Assembly: GCA_021018995.1 (NCBI GenBank)
Contig: CM037593.1
Location: 6,042,088 to 6,106,087 of the forward strand
Direction: 5' to 3'
From: Chloranthus sessilifolius
Lineage: Eukaryota; Streptophyta; Magnoliopsida; Chloranthales; Chloranthaceae
DNA: 64,000 bases
Shown piece after piece: positions 1-10,462 of the stretch. Made by a program: the position numbers and the translations under genes. How positions within the stretch are numbered: the first letter of the stretch is position 1; every line of letters starts with the position of its first letter. The notes beneath the pieces are model-generated. The model was not told where the DNA came from and ran no database searches. It was given only the letters and a program-made list of their open reading frames with translations.

Positions 1-923
1 AAAGATAGGCACCAACTATCATGTCAAACATGTCATCGAGTCTTGGTATGAGAAACCGATACTTAACGGTAATCTTATTGATTGCACGGCTATCCACACA
101 CATGCGCCATGTCCAATCTTTCTTAGGAGTGAGTAGGGCAGGTACGGCACACGGGCTCAGACTCTCTTGGATGAATCCCTTCTGAAGGAGCTCATTGACT
201 TGCCGAGTCAACTCGGCGTGCTCAACCGGATTCAACCTATAGTGGGGCAGGTTCGGTAAGGCAGATCCAGGAACCAAGTCAATTGCGTGTTGGATATCAC
301 GCAGAGGGGGGAGTTCGTTTGGTTAGTCTTCAGGGAAGACATCCGTAAACTCTTTTAAAATCGGCTCAACCTCCTTGGGACACTCGCTCACCGACTCGGG
401 AGCACTCTCTGCGGTGACAATTACATAGACCACACTCTCTTCTATTGATGCTTTTTCGAACTCAGAAGGGCTCACAATATTAATGGATTTAGAAGACTTG
501 CTCTTCTTTTCGACTGTGTTGGTCGATGGTGTTTTGGGAGGCAAAGGGTGTAAAGTGATCTTTTTGCCCTTATGCATGAACATGCATATGTTTGATCGAC
601 CAGAAAGAGTCACGTCCATGTCATAGAGCCACGACCTTCCCAAAATGATATGGCCCACATCCATCGGCACTACATCGTACCATAAGATGTCTGAATAAGA
701 ACCTAACTGAATCGGTAGACGACACCTTTTCGACACGGGAATGGATGAAGAATTGACCCATGCGACTTTATAAGGTCTCGGGTGGGCTTCGGGTGTAAGC
801 CCTAAGCGGCGTACGGCATGAGTTGATATAACATTAGTGCAACTACCGCTATCCACCATGATCCTACAATTCTTTTCACCAAATCTGGCATAGGTGTGGA
901 AGATGTTCTCCCTACGCCAGTTT
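1..923 (-). pseudogene. Ty3/gypsy protease plus N-terminal reverse transcriptase fragment (Gy0)
   Basis: Minus-strand pol fragment closely matching Gy1 at 29850-30780. The open stretch 859-323 begins with the retropepsin active-site motif DSGS and continues through the ILGRSWL motif, a serine/lysine linker and a DVFPED motif that in gypsy elements sits between protease and RT. A TAA at 323-325 breaks the frame where Gy1 has a leucine codon; after it the N-terminal RT can be followed to base 1 ([20 protein letters not shown], then a lysine-rich stretch). The protease catalytic aspartate is kept here although it is lost in Gy1. The rest of pol lies left of the window. To the right the gag, primer site and half of the LTR are deleted. 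Confidence 0.85.
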
Positions 924-936
924 TGGTGTCAGAGCC
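924..936 (+). other. Inverted primer-binding-site-like filler at a deletion junction
   Basis: The plus strand reads TGGTGTCAGAGCC, one base from the initiator-Met-tRNA primer site TGGTATCAGAGCC. In Gy1 and Gy2, which are also minus-oriented, this motif lies on the minus strand. It is therefore inverted relative to the element around it and sits exactly between the pol fragment and the truncated LTR. It looks like filler DNA copied or flipped during the deletion. Confidence 0.55.
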
Positions 937-1454
937 AGGTTTTGGGAAAGTGAGGGAAACAATCAGGCTAAGGTTTTAGGAAGCAATCACAGATCGAGAA
1001 ATAACAAATAGAATAGAGAAGATGACAATGGCTTTGGGAATCACTGCCTTGGCCTCACACCAAACCCATCTTTGGCAAGGAATATTCAAGCATAAAAGCA
1101 TTCAAAATATTCAATAAAATTAAAAAGTGTTTACAAGCCTCTATATATAGGCCACCAATAATTAAACTTGAAATAAGAAAGTCCTAATATTTGTAAAACA
1201 CTAAAAGACAACGTTTGCATAGAAAAAAAATAAAATCAAATGCAGCTACGGGCGGTTGCGACACTATGACGCCTGCTATCACGGCGTGCTCTGACAATTT
1301 ATCCTGACATCTTCTGTATGTATTATGGCGTCTTGACGCATTTCTTTGTGTCCCTCTTTCTCCTTTCTCATCCGGGCTTCCTCTACGCTTCTTTCGACGC
1401 CGGTAAAACTGATATGGTCCGAATCCAATGCCCATGTATGTGGCGTCCCCGTCA
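937..1454 (-). repeat. 5' LTR remnant of gypsy element Gy0
   Basis: Matches gypsy LTRs elsewhere in the window from the block AGGTTTTGGGAAAG through the TATA-containing block (CTATATATAGG near 1140-1150) to the terminal motif GGCGTCCCCGTCA at 1442-1454. In element orientation this end is TGACGGGGACGCC. The other LTR end and the primer site are deleted. The next bases GATAG, followed by the middle of another LTR, fit a target duplication inside that LTR, but the partner copy would be outside the window. Confidence 0.75.
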
Positions 1455-1973
1455 GATAGGACTTTAGCTTTTCCAGGTTTAGGCGCTCGTCTTCGATCTG
1501 ATGTAGATTCACGGCTCGAACCAGGGTTGCGGAATTAGATTATGGGTTTGTAATAGGTTTTGGTTTTGTAACAGGTTTATGGTTTTCGGATCGGTTTATG
1601 GTTTGGAAAAGGGTGTTGGCTATGTTTGATTTAGGGTTTCAAGAGGGTTTAGGTTTTGGGAAAGTAAAGAAACAATTAGGCTAAGGTTTTAGAAAGCAAT
1701 CACAGATCGAGAAACAACAGATAGCATAGAGAAGATAACAATGGCTTTGGGAATCACTCCCTTGGCCTCACACCAAACCCATCTCAGGCAAAGAATATTC
1801 AAGCATAAAAGCATTCAAAATATTCAATAACTAATTAAAAGATGTTTACAAGCCTCTATATATAGGCCATCAATAATTAATTCGAAATAAAAAAGAGTCA
1901 TAATAGAAATAAAACGAAAAAGGGCAGTTTTAAAATTCTGCCGGCTTTGGATAAATAGAAGAATCTCATGACT
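1455..1973 (-). repeat. Older gypsy LTR, portion right of Gy0 and left of LINE-1
   Basis: Starts in the middle of the gypsy LTR (ACTTTAGCTTTTCCAGG block) and runs through the conserved block CACTCCCTTGGCCTCACACC and the TATA region (CTATATATAGGCC about 1855-1867) into U3. The U3 resumes after LINE-1 at 8194. The same block order is seen in the Gy1, Gy2 and solo LTRs. Confidence 0.75.
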
Positions 1974-2007
1974 ATCATCATGTGATCGTGTCGGAGCGTT
2001 TTCCGCC

Positions 2008-4347
2008 ATGATGGATCATCATGTGATCGTGCTCAGGGTAGGCGATTGGGTTTGTGGGCAATGCCATAATGTAAATTTCCGCCGGCGAGCTATTTGTCAT
2101 CGAACTGGATGTCAGGCCACCCGGGCTTTGGGAAAAGTTGTAGCACCGGCCGATAACGATTGCCCGAGAACGGTTTCTGGGAAGCAGACTTTCTTAAGTA
2201 AGGCACAATGGCGGGATATTGATCGAGGTTGGTCGGTTGTCACCAAGAAGAACCGATCGGTGTTTATGATCCCGGTGGCGGCAGCCGGTCTCTGACCCAG
2301 CTTGTCGTTCGCGGATGCTGTCGTTTCCTGCCGGGAGGACTCTGAGCCGAAGAGGGCCCTCTTGGTGGATGATCATCTCTCGGGTGTTCTTGAACTGGAG
2401 TCTACACAACTGCGATCTCTGGATACTAATCTTAGATATTTCTTGGTGGTAATTCGTACTAAAATTGATTGCTTAGCTTTGTTGAATGTACATCGTTGGG
2501 TTAACTACAATTGGGAACTTACAAAGCGACCTAAACTATCTACAATTTCTACATCCATGTTCCTACTACGGTTCGGGTCGGAGGAAGTTGCTTTGGAGCT
2601 CCTTGGCAAAAAGCGGATTTTCATTGACGGGTGCCCGGTCTCTTGTCGGCGCTGGGAGCCATCGGTGAGCGCGGTTCGTGTTCCGGAGGAGGATGAAGGG
2701 ATTTGGGTGCATATCTTTGGGCTTCCCCTACATGCGTGGTCCCCGGAGGTGTTATTGGAGATTGGGAACCGATGTGGTCGGTTCATCCGGGTTGACCGGC
2801 GTTCGACGGATCTCTGGACCACGACGCACGCTCGGATCCTCGTTGCGGTCGACTCTATCGCTGGCATCCCGCGTATCATCAAATTGCGGATTGGCGGCCT
2901 TTGCTATCAGCTCGTTGTAGAGCTCGAGCGAGTCGAGCGGACGGTCTTCGAGTATCAATCTCTCCATGCTATGCCAGGGCCCGATTCCGTGGGTTTGTGC
3001 ATAGTTGGTGATTCGGTAGTAGAGGTTCAGCCGGTTCGGGATCCAATCGGACATGGAGGGGCTACGTCGGATGGGATACCGACGGGATTCTCGCAGACGT
3101 GCTCTCCCACGCACACGACGAATGGGAGGGGAGGTCTCGGCCCTCCGACTTCGATGACGGCTCCCTCTGCTGGGACTGATCCCTGACTCGTCGGATTCAC
3201 TCATTCCTCGCTGACGGGGGGTCGGGAGGATGGGATGGCTGATGCTGTGACGGTGGTGGCCTTGGTGACAGATCGACAACTTCCGATCAGATCTACGGCT
3301 TAGATCGATGCGTACGAGGATGTCGAGAAGGTACACCTGCACAGACAAAGGTTAGGTGAGATAAGAGGTTTGGCGGAAGGGATGGAGGCCCTCCGAGAGC
3401 GTACCTGGGATCCTATGGTCCATGAGATCGGTGCCTTCCAGATGCGGAAACCTTCGCCTGTCACCCACAAACCCTTTAGGGTTTATCGACGAAGGAGAAA
3501 GGGTGGGTTGTTGCCTCGGGATGCGTTGGGGTATCGAAGGCCGACACGTCGACTCTACTTGGAAGCTTCTCGCTCCGCTGGACTTTCGCTTGTGATGGAG
3601 CTGGATAGATACCGAAAGCTTTATATGGGGATGTTGATGGGCTTGAACTCCCAATCGATGACACGTGGAGTGCTGACGTGGCACTTGGGGGGGGAATTAA
3701 GTGGTTCTGGACCTGATTTGGCTTTTGACGGGTCTCGGGTGTCCCATTTGCCCGCGGGCTGTCCTAATTGGCAGGAACCGGGTCAATTAAATTTTCATGG
3801 GGCCCCAACTCAAGATGTTATGGGGGTCGGGCAGACGGACCTGTGGGGCCGGATCGGTGTGGACCCGATTTCCCCCTTACAACTTAAAGCAGGGGCGACC
3901 CGCGGGAACATATGCAGGGGAGGATTAAATTTTGATGCAGAGGGAGACATCCTCAGGATCGTCAGATGAGAGGGGGCTTCGACGGAGGAGTCAGGGGATG
4001 TAGCTGAAATTTCTGATATGTACGAGTCCTCTGATCAAGAGGGGGATGGGCTCGTTGCTGAATCCCGGCACCACAGGGGCATGCGCCTACAGCCACTGAT
4101 TTCTCAAGGGGCCTTTGGGGACGACGATGGGTTGCCCACGGGAGATGAATTGGAAATCGATAGATTGATTGACGTGGGTCGAAATCTCGGCATGACTTTC
4201 GATGGATCGCACGAGGAGTTATGGGCGGTGTTTGGGTCGATTGTCTCTACTCGTTAGGTAGCCAGAAGAAAGCGGCGGGGAGGCTCAAAAGAGCTCGCAC
4301 GACTGCAATGGGGGATGTCGGATGGGACAAGGGTGGGGGGTTTGTAA
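2008..4347 (+). pseudogene. LINE-1 ORF1: RanBP2-like zinc finger plus DUF4283-like nucleic-acid-binding protein
   Basis: One reading frame from ATG 2008 to TAA 4345 with five internal stops (TGA 2293, TGA 3184, TAG 3301, TGA 3967, TAG 4255), all explicable as C-to-T changes. Residues 13-35 form W-x-C-x2-C-x3-N-x6-C-x4-C, close to the RanBP2-type zinc finger (canonical last spacing x2). About 2400-2890 encodes a DUF4283-like fold with the hallmark IFGLPLHAWSPEVL. A basic, low-complexity middle follows. The C-terminus has an EIDRLIDVG / LGMTFDGS module and ELARLQWGMSDG, both shared with LINE-2. No CCHC knuckle is seen. In plant LINEs ORF1 is expected to bind the element RNA; that role is inferred. 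ORF2 starts 37 bp downstream. Confidence 0.8.
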
Positions 4348-4384
4348 GTGGGGACCGGATGGGCGGGCTACGCAGATTCTGATC

Positions 4385-7300
4385 ATGAAGATGCTTACAT
4401 GGAATGTCAGAGGGGTTTGTAACTGGTCTAAACGGGTTGGGGTTAAGCAGGTCATTGCGGCTGCTAAACCGGAGGTGGTCACATTACAGGAGACTAGGTG
4501 GGGCTGCTGCGATCAAAGGAAGGTTACGTCCATCCTCAGCAGGGTTGGATGGGACTGGGTTGGGGCGGACTCCGCTGGTGCCTCGGGGGGCATTTTGGTG
4601 GCTTGGCAAGCTCGAATTTTTGATAAGGAAGAGGAAGAGGTGGGACTGTACTCGGTCTCGGTAGTATTGCGAAATAAGGAGACGGGGTCTCGATGGGTTT
4701 TTGCAGGCATCTATGGGCCATCTTTGGATACCGAACGTCGCGACTTCTGGTTTGAATTGGCAGCTTTGGCGGGTCGTTGGAATTATCCTATATGCCTTGG
4801 GGGGGACTTTAATGCGATCAGGTGGGAATTTGAGAAGAAGGGTTGTACGCCAAATGCGAGAGTGATGCGGGAGTTTAACGCATTCATTTTGGACTGGGGG
4901 CTGATGGATGTCCCGCTCTCGGGGGCTCGATTCACGTGGTCAAATCAGCGGGAGAACCCATCGCTTTCCAGATTGGACCGATTTCTCGTATCGGTGGAAT
5001 GGATTCAAATGTTCCCTGGGGCGAGGGTGGATGCTGTTGCTCGGCCGGTCTCCGACCATCGTCCGTTGTTGTGCACGTCTGATCCAAGAGGGAGGGGGCC
5101 GATCCCGTTTCGGTTTGAGAACATGTGGCTGTTGGAGGATTCTTTTCGAGAAAATGTTACGGTGTGGTGGCGGGAGAGGACATACACGGGAATTGCCGCA
5201 TACCGATTTGTCTCCAAGCTTCGTCACTTGAAGGGGAGGATTAAGGAATGGAATCAGACGGTGTTTGGGAGGGTGCAGGCCCGGAAGGAAATTCTGCTGG
5301 GTAGGTTAAAGACCTTTGATGACTTGGAAGAAGAAATGGATCTAAATGGGGAGGAAAGGGAGGAACGGCTGGGGCTGAAGATGGGGTTTGATAGCGTTTG
5401 TAGGTCCGAGCAAACCAGCTGGATGCAAAAAGCCAAAGTTAAGTGGCTAAAGGAGGGGGATGCGAACACTAAGTATTTCCATATTGTGGCGAATGCTAAA
5501 TTTCAGTCTAAGTTCTTGGGGAGGATTGTGGTGAACGAGGATGCGGCTGAGGGGGAGGATCATGTTCGAGAGAAAGTGGTTGAGTTCTATAAATCGCTAT
5601 ACATGGATGATGGATTCACGCGTCCTCAGTTGGAGGGGGTGCCTTTTCACTCTATCTCGGTAGCGGAAAGGGAGGTGCTGGAGCAAGATTTCACGGAGGA
5701 GGAAGTGTGGCAAGCGGTCCGATCGGGGGGACGAAACAAGGCACCTGGTCCGGACGGGTTCACGATGGAGTTCTTTCGGACATTCTGGGATCTCATCAAG
5801 GCTGAGCTGATGGATATTATGGCGGAATTTCACGCTGATGGCTTCATCGGGAGGGCGCTTGGATCCACTTTCATTTCCCTTATCCCAAAGCGAGAGGGGG
5901 CTGATGACATCTCGGAGTTTCGGCCCATCAGTTTGACAAACTGCACTTATAGAATCATGGCTAGAGTGCTGGCCAACATATTCAAACCTATGATGGTCAC
6001 CCTTATTTCGGGGAATCAAGGGGCTTTTGTGAGGGAAAGACAGTTGGTGGATCTGGTTGCAATGTCGAACGAGACTATCCATTCTGCTCATTTTCAGTGA
6101 TGCCCAGCGGCGGTTTGGGAAGTGGACATGGAAAAGGCCTATGACCGGGTCAGTTGGAAGGCACTGGACTACATGCTTGGAAGGATGGGGTTTGGAGATA
6201 ATTGGAGAAAATGGATTCGGGGATGTTACTCCGCGTGGTTTTCGATTATGATCAATGGGGCTCCGGCTGGGTATTTCAAAAGTTCTAGGGGCATACGCCA
6301 GGGGGATCCTCTATCCCCCTTTCTCTTCAATGTGGTGAGTGAGATGCTATCCCGCTTGCTCGACCAGGCTAGGGAGTGGCAACTGATTTCCGGGATCCGG
6401 GTGGGGGCGCACGGCAGGTGTATTACACACATGCAGTATGCGGATGACACGATTCTGTTTAGGAAGGCTAATGACGCAGAGTTCCAGGCACTTGGGGTTG
6501 TTTTATCAGTATATGAGGCTATCTCGGGCCAGCGCACTAACCTTCTTAAGTCCTCCATTACTGGAATTGGAGTGGGTCAGGATGAGTTGTCTAACTCTGT
6601 CGGGTGTCCAATCACACACATGCCTACTACCTATCTCGGGCTCCCTTTGGGTATCAGAAAGCTTTCGGTTCGTGATTGGCAACCGGTCGTCCATGGCTTT
6701 GAGCAGCGACTGTCCACTTGGAGAGGTAAACTTCTGAGCAGTGCTGGCAGTCTGGTTCTCATCAAGGCGGTTTTACCTTCATTACCCATTTTCTATATGT
6801 CGATGTTTCACTGCCCGGTGACGGTAATACACAAACTTGAGAGAATCAAGCGCTCCTTTTTGTGGGAGGGGTCAGGATTGGGCCGGAAGTTTCATCTCGT
6901 TAGATGGGAGGTCTGTCAGTTGCCAGTCGCATGTGGGGGGTTGGGTATTCGCTGCCTCAGGCGGACCAACAATGCGCTTCTTGGGAAATGGTTTTGGAGA
7001 GCGGGTACGGATGAGGACAGAGACAGGCTGTGGAGGAGGGTGCTGGTCGAGAAATATGGTCATGCCCCCGGTGACTGGGGTATATGTCCGATTGCTCGAA
7101 GTGGCGCATCGGCTTGGTGGAAAGGGCTGTGCCGGATCTGGCCCAATTTTGGTAGAGGACTGGCATTCAACTGGGGATGTGGTACCAGAATTCGGTTTTG
7201 GGAAGACGTATGGTTAACACCCTACAATCTGAGATCCACGTTCCCGGCTATCTATGCTGTTTCAGCCAACCATGGGGGGATGATTCACCAATTTGTAACA

Positions 7301-8004
7301 ACTGATGATGGGGCTGTGGTCTGGAATATCAACACACGTAGGTCTCTGAATGAGCGTGAGACAGTGGAATTCGCCAGCCTTCTTCAGCTGTTGTACGCTC
7401 AGCAGCGGACGCAAAGGGGGGTGGATCAGATGGTGTGGCCTCCGAGTTGAGATCGTAAATTTACGGTGAAAAGCCTTTACAGTCTCGAGACTCGTCGTCC
7501 GCTGGTGCTCTTCGAGGGGCGATGGCTGTGGAAAGTTCCTATCCCCTATAAGGTCAGATTTTTCGTGTGGACCTATGTAAGGATAGAGTTCTCATGCGGG
7601 ATCATCTGTTGAGGAGGGGGAAAGATGTTGCGATGAACTGTGTCATGTGCAGTATGGGGGAGGAGACTACGGTGCACCTTTTCCTCCACTGTAGTATGGC
7701 CAGATCGATCTGGAATGCTGTACTCAGATTCTTGGGCTTGAGTTGGGTTATGGCGGCGACCCCTTACTAGCACCTCCTTAGCTGGGCCCTGCGCGGGGGG
7801 TATGCGGAACATCAGCTGCAGCCTAGATGTGCTGCTTTCGCGGTTTTTTGGTGCATCTGGCTGGAGCGAAATGCCAGAATTTTTGAGTCTACTAGCAGAC
7901 CTATGGATCTCATTGTCAAATCCATCATGGACCTTGTCGGCTTTTGGGGAGGCGATGGTGCGAGGGGGAGTGGACAAGCTTTTACTTTGTGGGATCCAGG
8001 CTGA
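4385..8004 (+). pseudogene. LINE-1 ORF2: endonuclease, reverse transcriptase, zf-RVT
   Basis: The start ATG at 4385 (MKMLTWNVRG) is chosen because LINE-2 starts the same way. The APE-like endonuclease shows WNVRG, LQETRW, GGDFNAIRW and SDHRPL, all intact. RT shows NKAPGPDGFT (about 5736), DMEKAYDRVSW (about 6125), GIRQGDPLSPFLFN and YADD at 6437-6448. TGA stops at 6098 and 7448 fall where relatives have arginine. A frameshift near 7560 precedes the C-terminal zf-RVT zinc finger (CVMC...HLFLHC, about 7636-7695). The end, FWCIWLERNARIFE to stop 8002-8004, is in yet another frame. All catalytic residues I can check are kept, so loss of function is by stops and frameshifts. Confidence 0.88.
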
Positions 8005-8193
8005 GTGGAGGTCTCATGCTTGTTGTGGTTGCACCATTTTGCTCCTTTTTATATTTTTCTTTCTTTTCTCCTCTTTATGTATTTCGACCATTTTGCGGGT
8101 CTCTTTTGTCAGTTTTTTTTTCCTCTTGTATTGGGTTCTTAGCGCCTTGCTGTGTTTCAATATATGAATTTTTACTGATAAAAAAAAAAAAAA

Positions 8194-8416
8194 TAGTCTG
8201 AGATGCCACAGATGCTCAAATGAAGTCGAGAATATCACGGAGATGTCACGTTCTTTGAGACAGTAATGGGGGCATCATAACTAGAGAGCATCACGCATGG
8301 CCGTTCTTTGTATCCTTTTCTACCCACTCTCCTCCGAGCTTCCTCTACGCTTCTTCCGTCGCCGGTAAAACTAATGTGGTCTGAATCCAATGTCCATGTA
8401 TGTGACGTCCCCGTCA
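8194..8416 (-). repeat. Older gypsy LTR, U3 end right of LINE-1
   Basis: Resumes the LTR cut by LINE-1 and ends with the terminal motif GACGTCCCCGTCA at 8404-8416. The block TTCCGTCGCCGGTAAAACTAATGTGGTC matches the corresponding block in Gy0 and Gy1. Its spacer (about 8195-8330) differs from other copies, showing that this U3 interval is the most variable part of the family. Confidence 0.7.
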
Positions 8417-10462
8417 TGTACTCCCTGAAATCCTAAACAGTGGGTCAGTTTACCAAGTAAACCGGTATGGACTAGACATGATGAGACTAATAGAAAAGGT
8501 CCATAACTCAAATCATCTAATAAAATCAAACAATAACAGAAATATAACATATGACAAAGAATAAGTAAAGCAATAGAATGAAACTGAAACATAGCATTAA
8601 ATCTAAATAAACATTATGGCTTGGGTCTCTACCCTAATTTCATGTGACTATTTTTAATTGTGCATTTAATGCTTATGAATCGGCATACATACTAGACATG
8701 GTTATCTCTTTCTTAATTATTATCCTAATCTTCTCTGATCCCTCAATTAGTATCTACGTTAACCTTTACATAACTTCTCTTCAATTAAGTAGTAAGCTTA
8801 AAATTAAAGATCCTCTCCATCTCTTCAGTCTTATCATTAATGCATGGATGCATAACTTTTATTACTTGTCATTCTTATTCATGTTAATTCGTCTAGCATG
8901 AGGCCATAGGAATTCTATCATAATCATAGAAATATTTTATTTTCATGTGTCATGTCGTAAACGTATCTTTTCACTTTTATGAATGCCATGGACATGCATA
9001 GAAAAACTAGAAATTACTCTTTCATGCAATAACTTTTTCACTTATTTAGGCATAACACATCATAAATATGTAATCTCTATCGATTCCTACTTGTTTCATG
9101 TTGTGTAAATCAAACATCCTAGCTTGCATGGATTTTAAGCAATAAAATAATGGTGAACATAAATAAACATTTAAGCATGATGATTAAATATAAACAATAT
9201 TTGAATAGAAATTCATTGCTTGCATCCTAGACAAATTCTGAAATTCCTTACAAATTCGGATTTTAGACAGATTCTGAATTCCAAACAGATTCTGGATTCT
9301 GGATAGATTCTGGATTCTAGAAAGATTCTGGATTCTGGATTCTAGACAAATTCTGAATTTTGAATAGATTCTGGACTGATTCTGGATTCTGCGCAGAATT
9401 TCGTGACCAATCACGAAACCCCGTGTACCCGCGATTAAGCATAAAAATTTAACAATTTAATATGAAGAATATTCATTAAATGAAATAAACCCTAATTCCT
9501 ATTTTATTTTTGTGTTATTTGCGTTTCCAATTAATCTCAACATGATTTCTCCATACCTCTAGTCTTCGCGTAAAATTGACGTAATTCCTCTCCTTTATTC
9601 AATCCGAAGCTCTAATCCGAAATTCGGTCGCGTCTTAAACTTCTCTCACGTTCTTCTTAAGCCTTCAAACCGAAAACTCTAGGATTTCTCTTCTAATTCT
9701 CCTTCTCTAGAATTTTCTCTCTCTCTAAGGTTATTAGGTAATAAGAGTTACATAAAATTCTGTAATTTAATCTCTATATTTATAATACGTTATGATTTCC
9801 TATTTTATTTTTAATTCTATTTAAAATGCTTTAAGGTTTTCTATTTAATATCTAATTCTATTTGGAATACTTTAAAGTTTCCTATTTAAGATCTAATTCT
9901 ATTGAGAATGTTTTAAGGTTTCTTATTTAATATCAAATTCTATGTAGAGTACTTTAAAGTTTCCTATTTAAGATCTAATTCTATTTAGAGTGTTTTAAGG
10001 TTTCCTATTTAATATCAAATTCTATTTTGAGTACTTTAAAGTTTCCTATTTAAGATCTAATTCTATTTAGAATGTTTTAAGGTTTCCTATTTATATCAAA
10101 TTCTATTTAGAATACTTTAAAGTTTCCTATTTAAGGTTTAACTCTATTTAGAATTTCCTACATGGGTCTTAAGTGATTCTATGGGCCTTTAATTACTTAA
10201 TGGGTCTTTAGTTAATTTACTAACACATTTTAAAAGTCCATTAAACATTACTAAACGCATTCCAATTATTACCAACACATATTTAAGGGCTTTTAGGGTA
10301 TATTAATTAGATTAATTCATTATCATGAGTCATTATAAAATAAAGTACGCATTACATTCATGCGTAACAATTAATCACATCCTTCAAATCAATTAAGCTA
10401 ATCATAATTACAAATTTAGCAAATAATTAAGGACTAAATAACGAAAAATCTCGGTCGTTACA
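8417..10462 (-). repeat. Del/Tekay-type LTR, short-ended copy (DelLTR-a)
   Basis: In element orientation it starts TGTAACGACCGAGATTTTTCG at 10462 and ends CAGGGAGTACA at 8417. It aligns along its whole length with the complete solo LTR at 32295-34959 but lacks the last ~440 bp. It carries two internal repeat tracts: an 11-14-bp TCTGGATT-type minisatellite (about 9220-9385) and ~60-bp alternating units (about 9790-10150). There are no protein-coding ORFs beyond repeat-derived artefacts. No target duplication was found (CGTCA left, GAAAG right), so its edges may be recombinational. Confidence 0.8.
9790..10150. repeat. About 60-bp tandem repeat inside DelLTR-a
   Basis: Roughly six alternating units built on CTATTTAAGATCTAATTCTATT...GAATGTTTTAAGGTTTC and a sister unit with AATATCAAATTCT / ACTTTAAAGTTTC. 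The complete solo LTR has only about two to three such units (32630-32770). Confidence 0.75.

Larger units (their letters stand above)
1974..8193 (+). mobile_element. LINE-1: near full-length L1-type LINE
   Basis: Contains ORF1 (2008-4347), ORF2 (4385-8004), a 3' UTR and a 15-base A tail (8179-8193) preceded by TTTACTGAT, the same tail form as LINE-3. It interrupts a gypsy LTR that continues on both sides. The 5' edge is uncertain: a 17-bp direct repeat (1974-1990 and 2015-2031) overlaps the start of ORF1, and I could not find a clean target duplication. It belongs to the same family as LINE-2 and LINE-3; LINE-4 is more distant. It cannot be autonomous because both ORFs carry stops. Confidence 0.9.

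Noticed and set aside
2505..3348. Antisense ORFs opposite LINE-1 ORF1 and similar ORFs opposite other LINE coding regions
   Set aside because: They are shadows of the sense frame, with no domain and no conservation among LINE copies.
8644..8901. Plus-strand 85-codon ORF, with a near-identical 95-codon ORF at 34325-34038
   Set aside because: Both are within Del LTRs at the same place and give similar peptides only because the LTRs are similar; hydrophobic AT-rich translation with no domain.
9184..9414. Minus-strand ORF with repeated SRIQNL-type peptide
   Set aside because: It is a translation of the TCTGGATT minisatellite inside a Del LTR; related LTR copies do not keep the frame.
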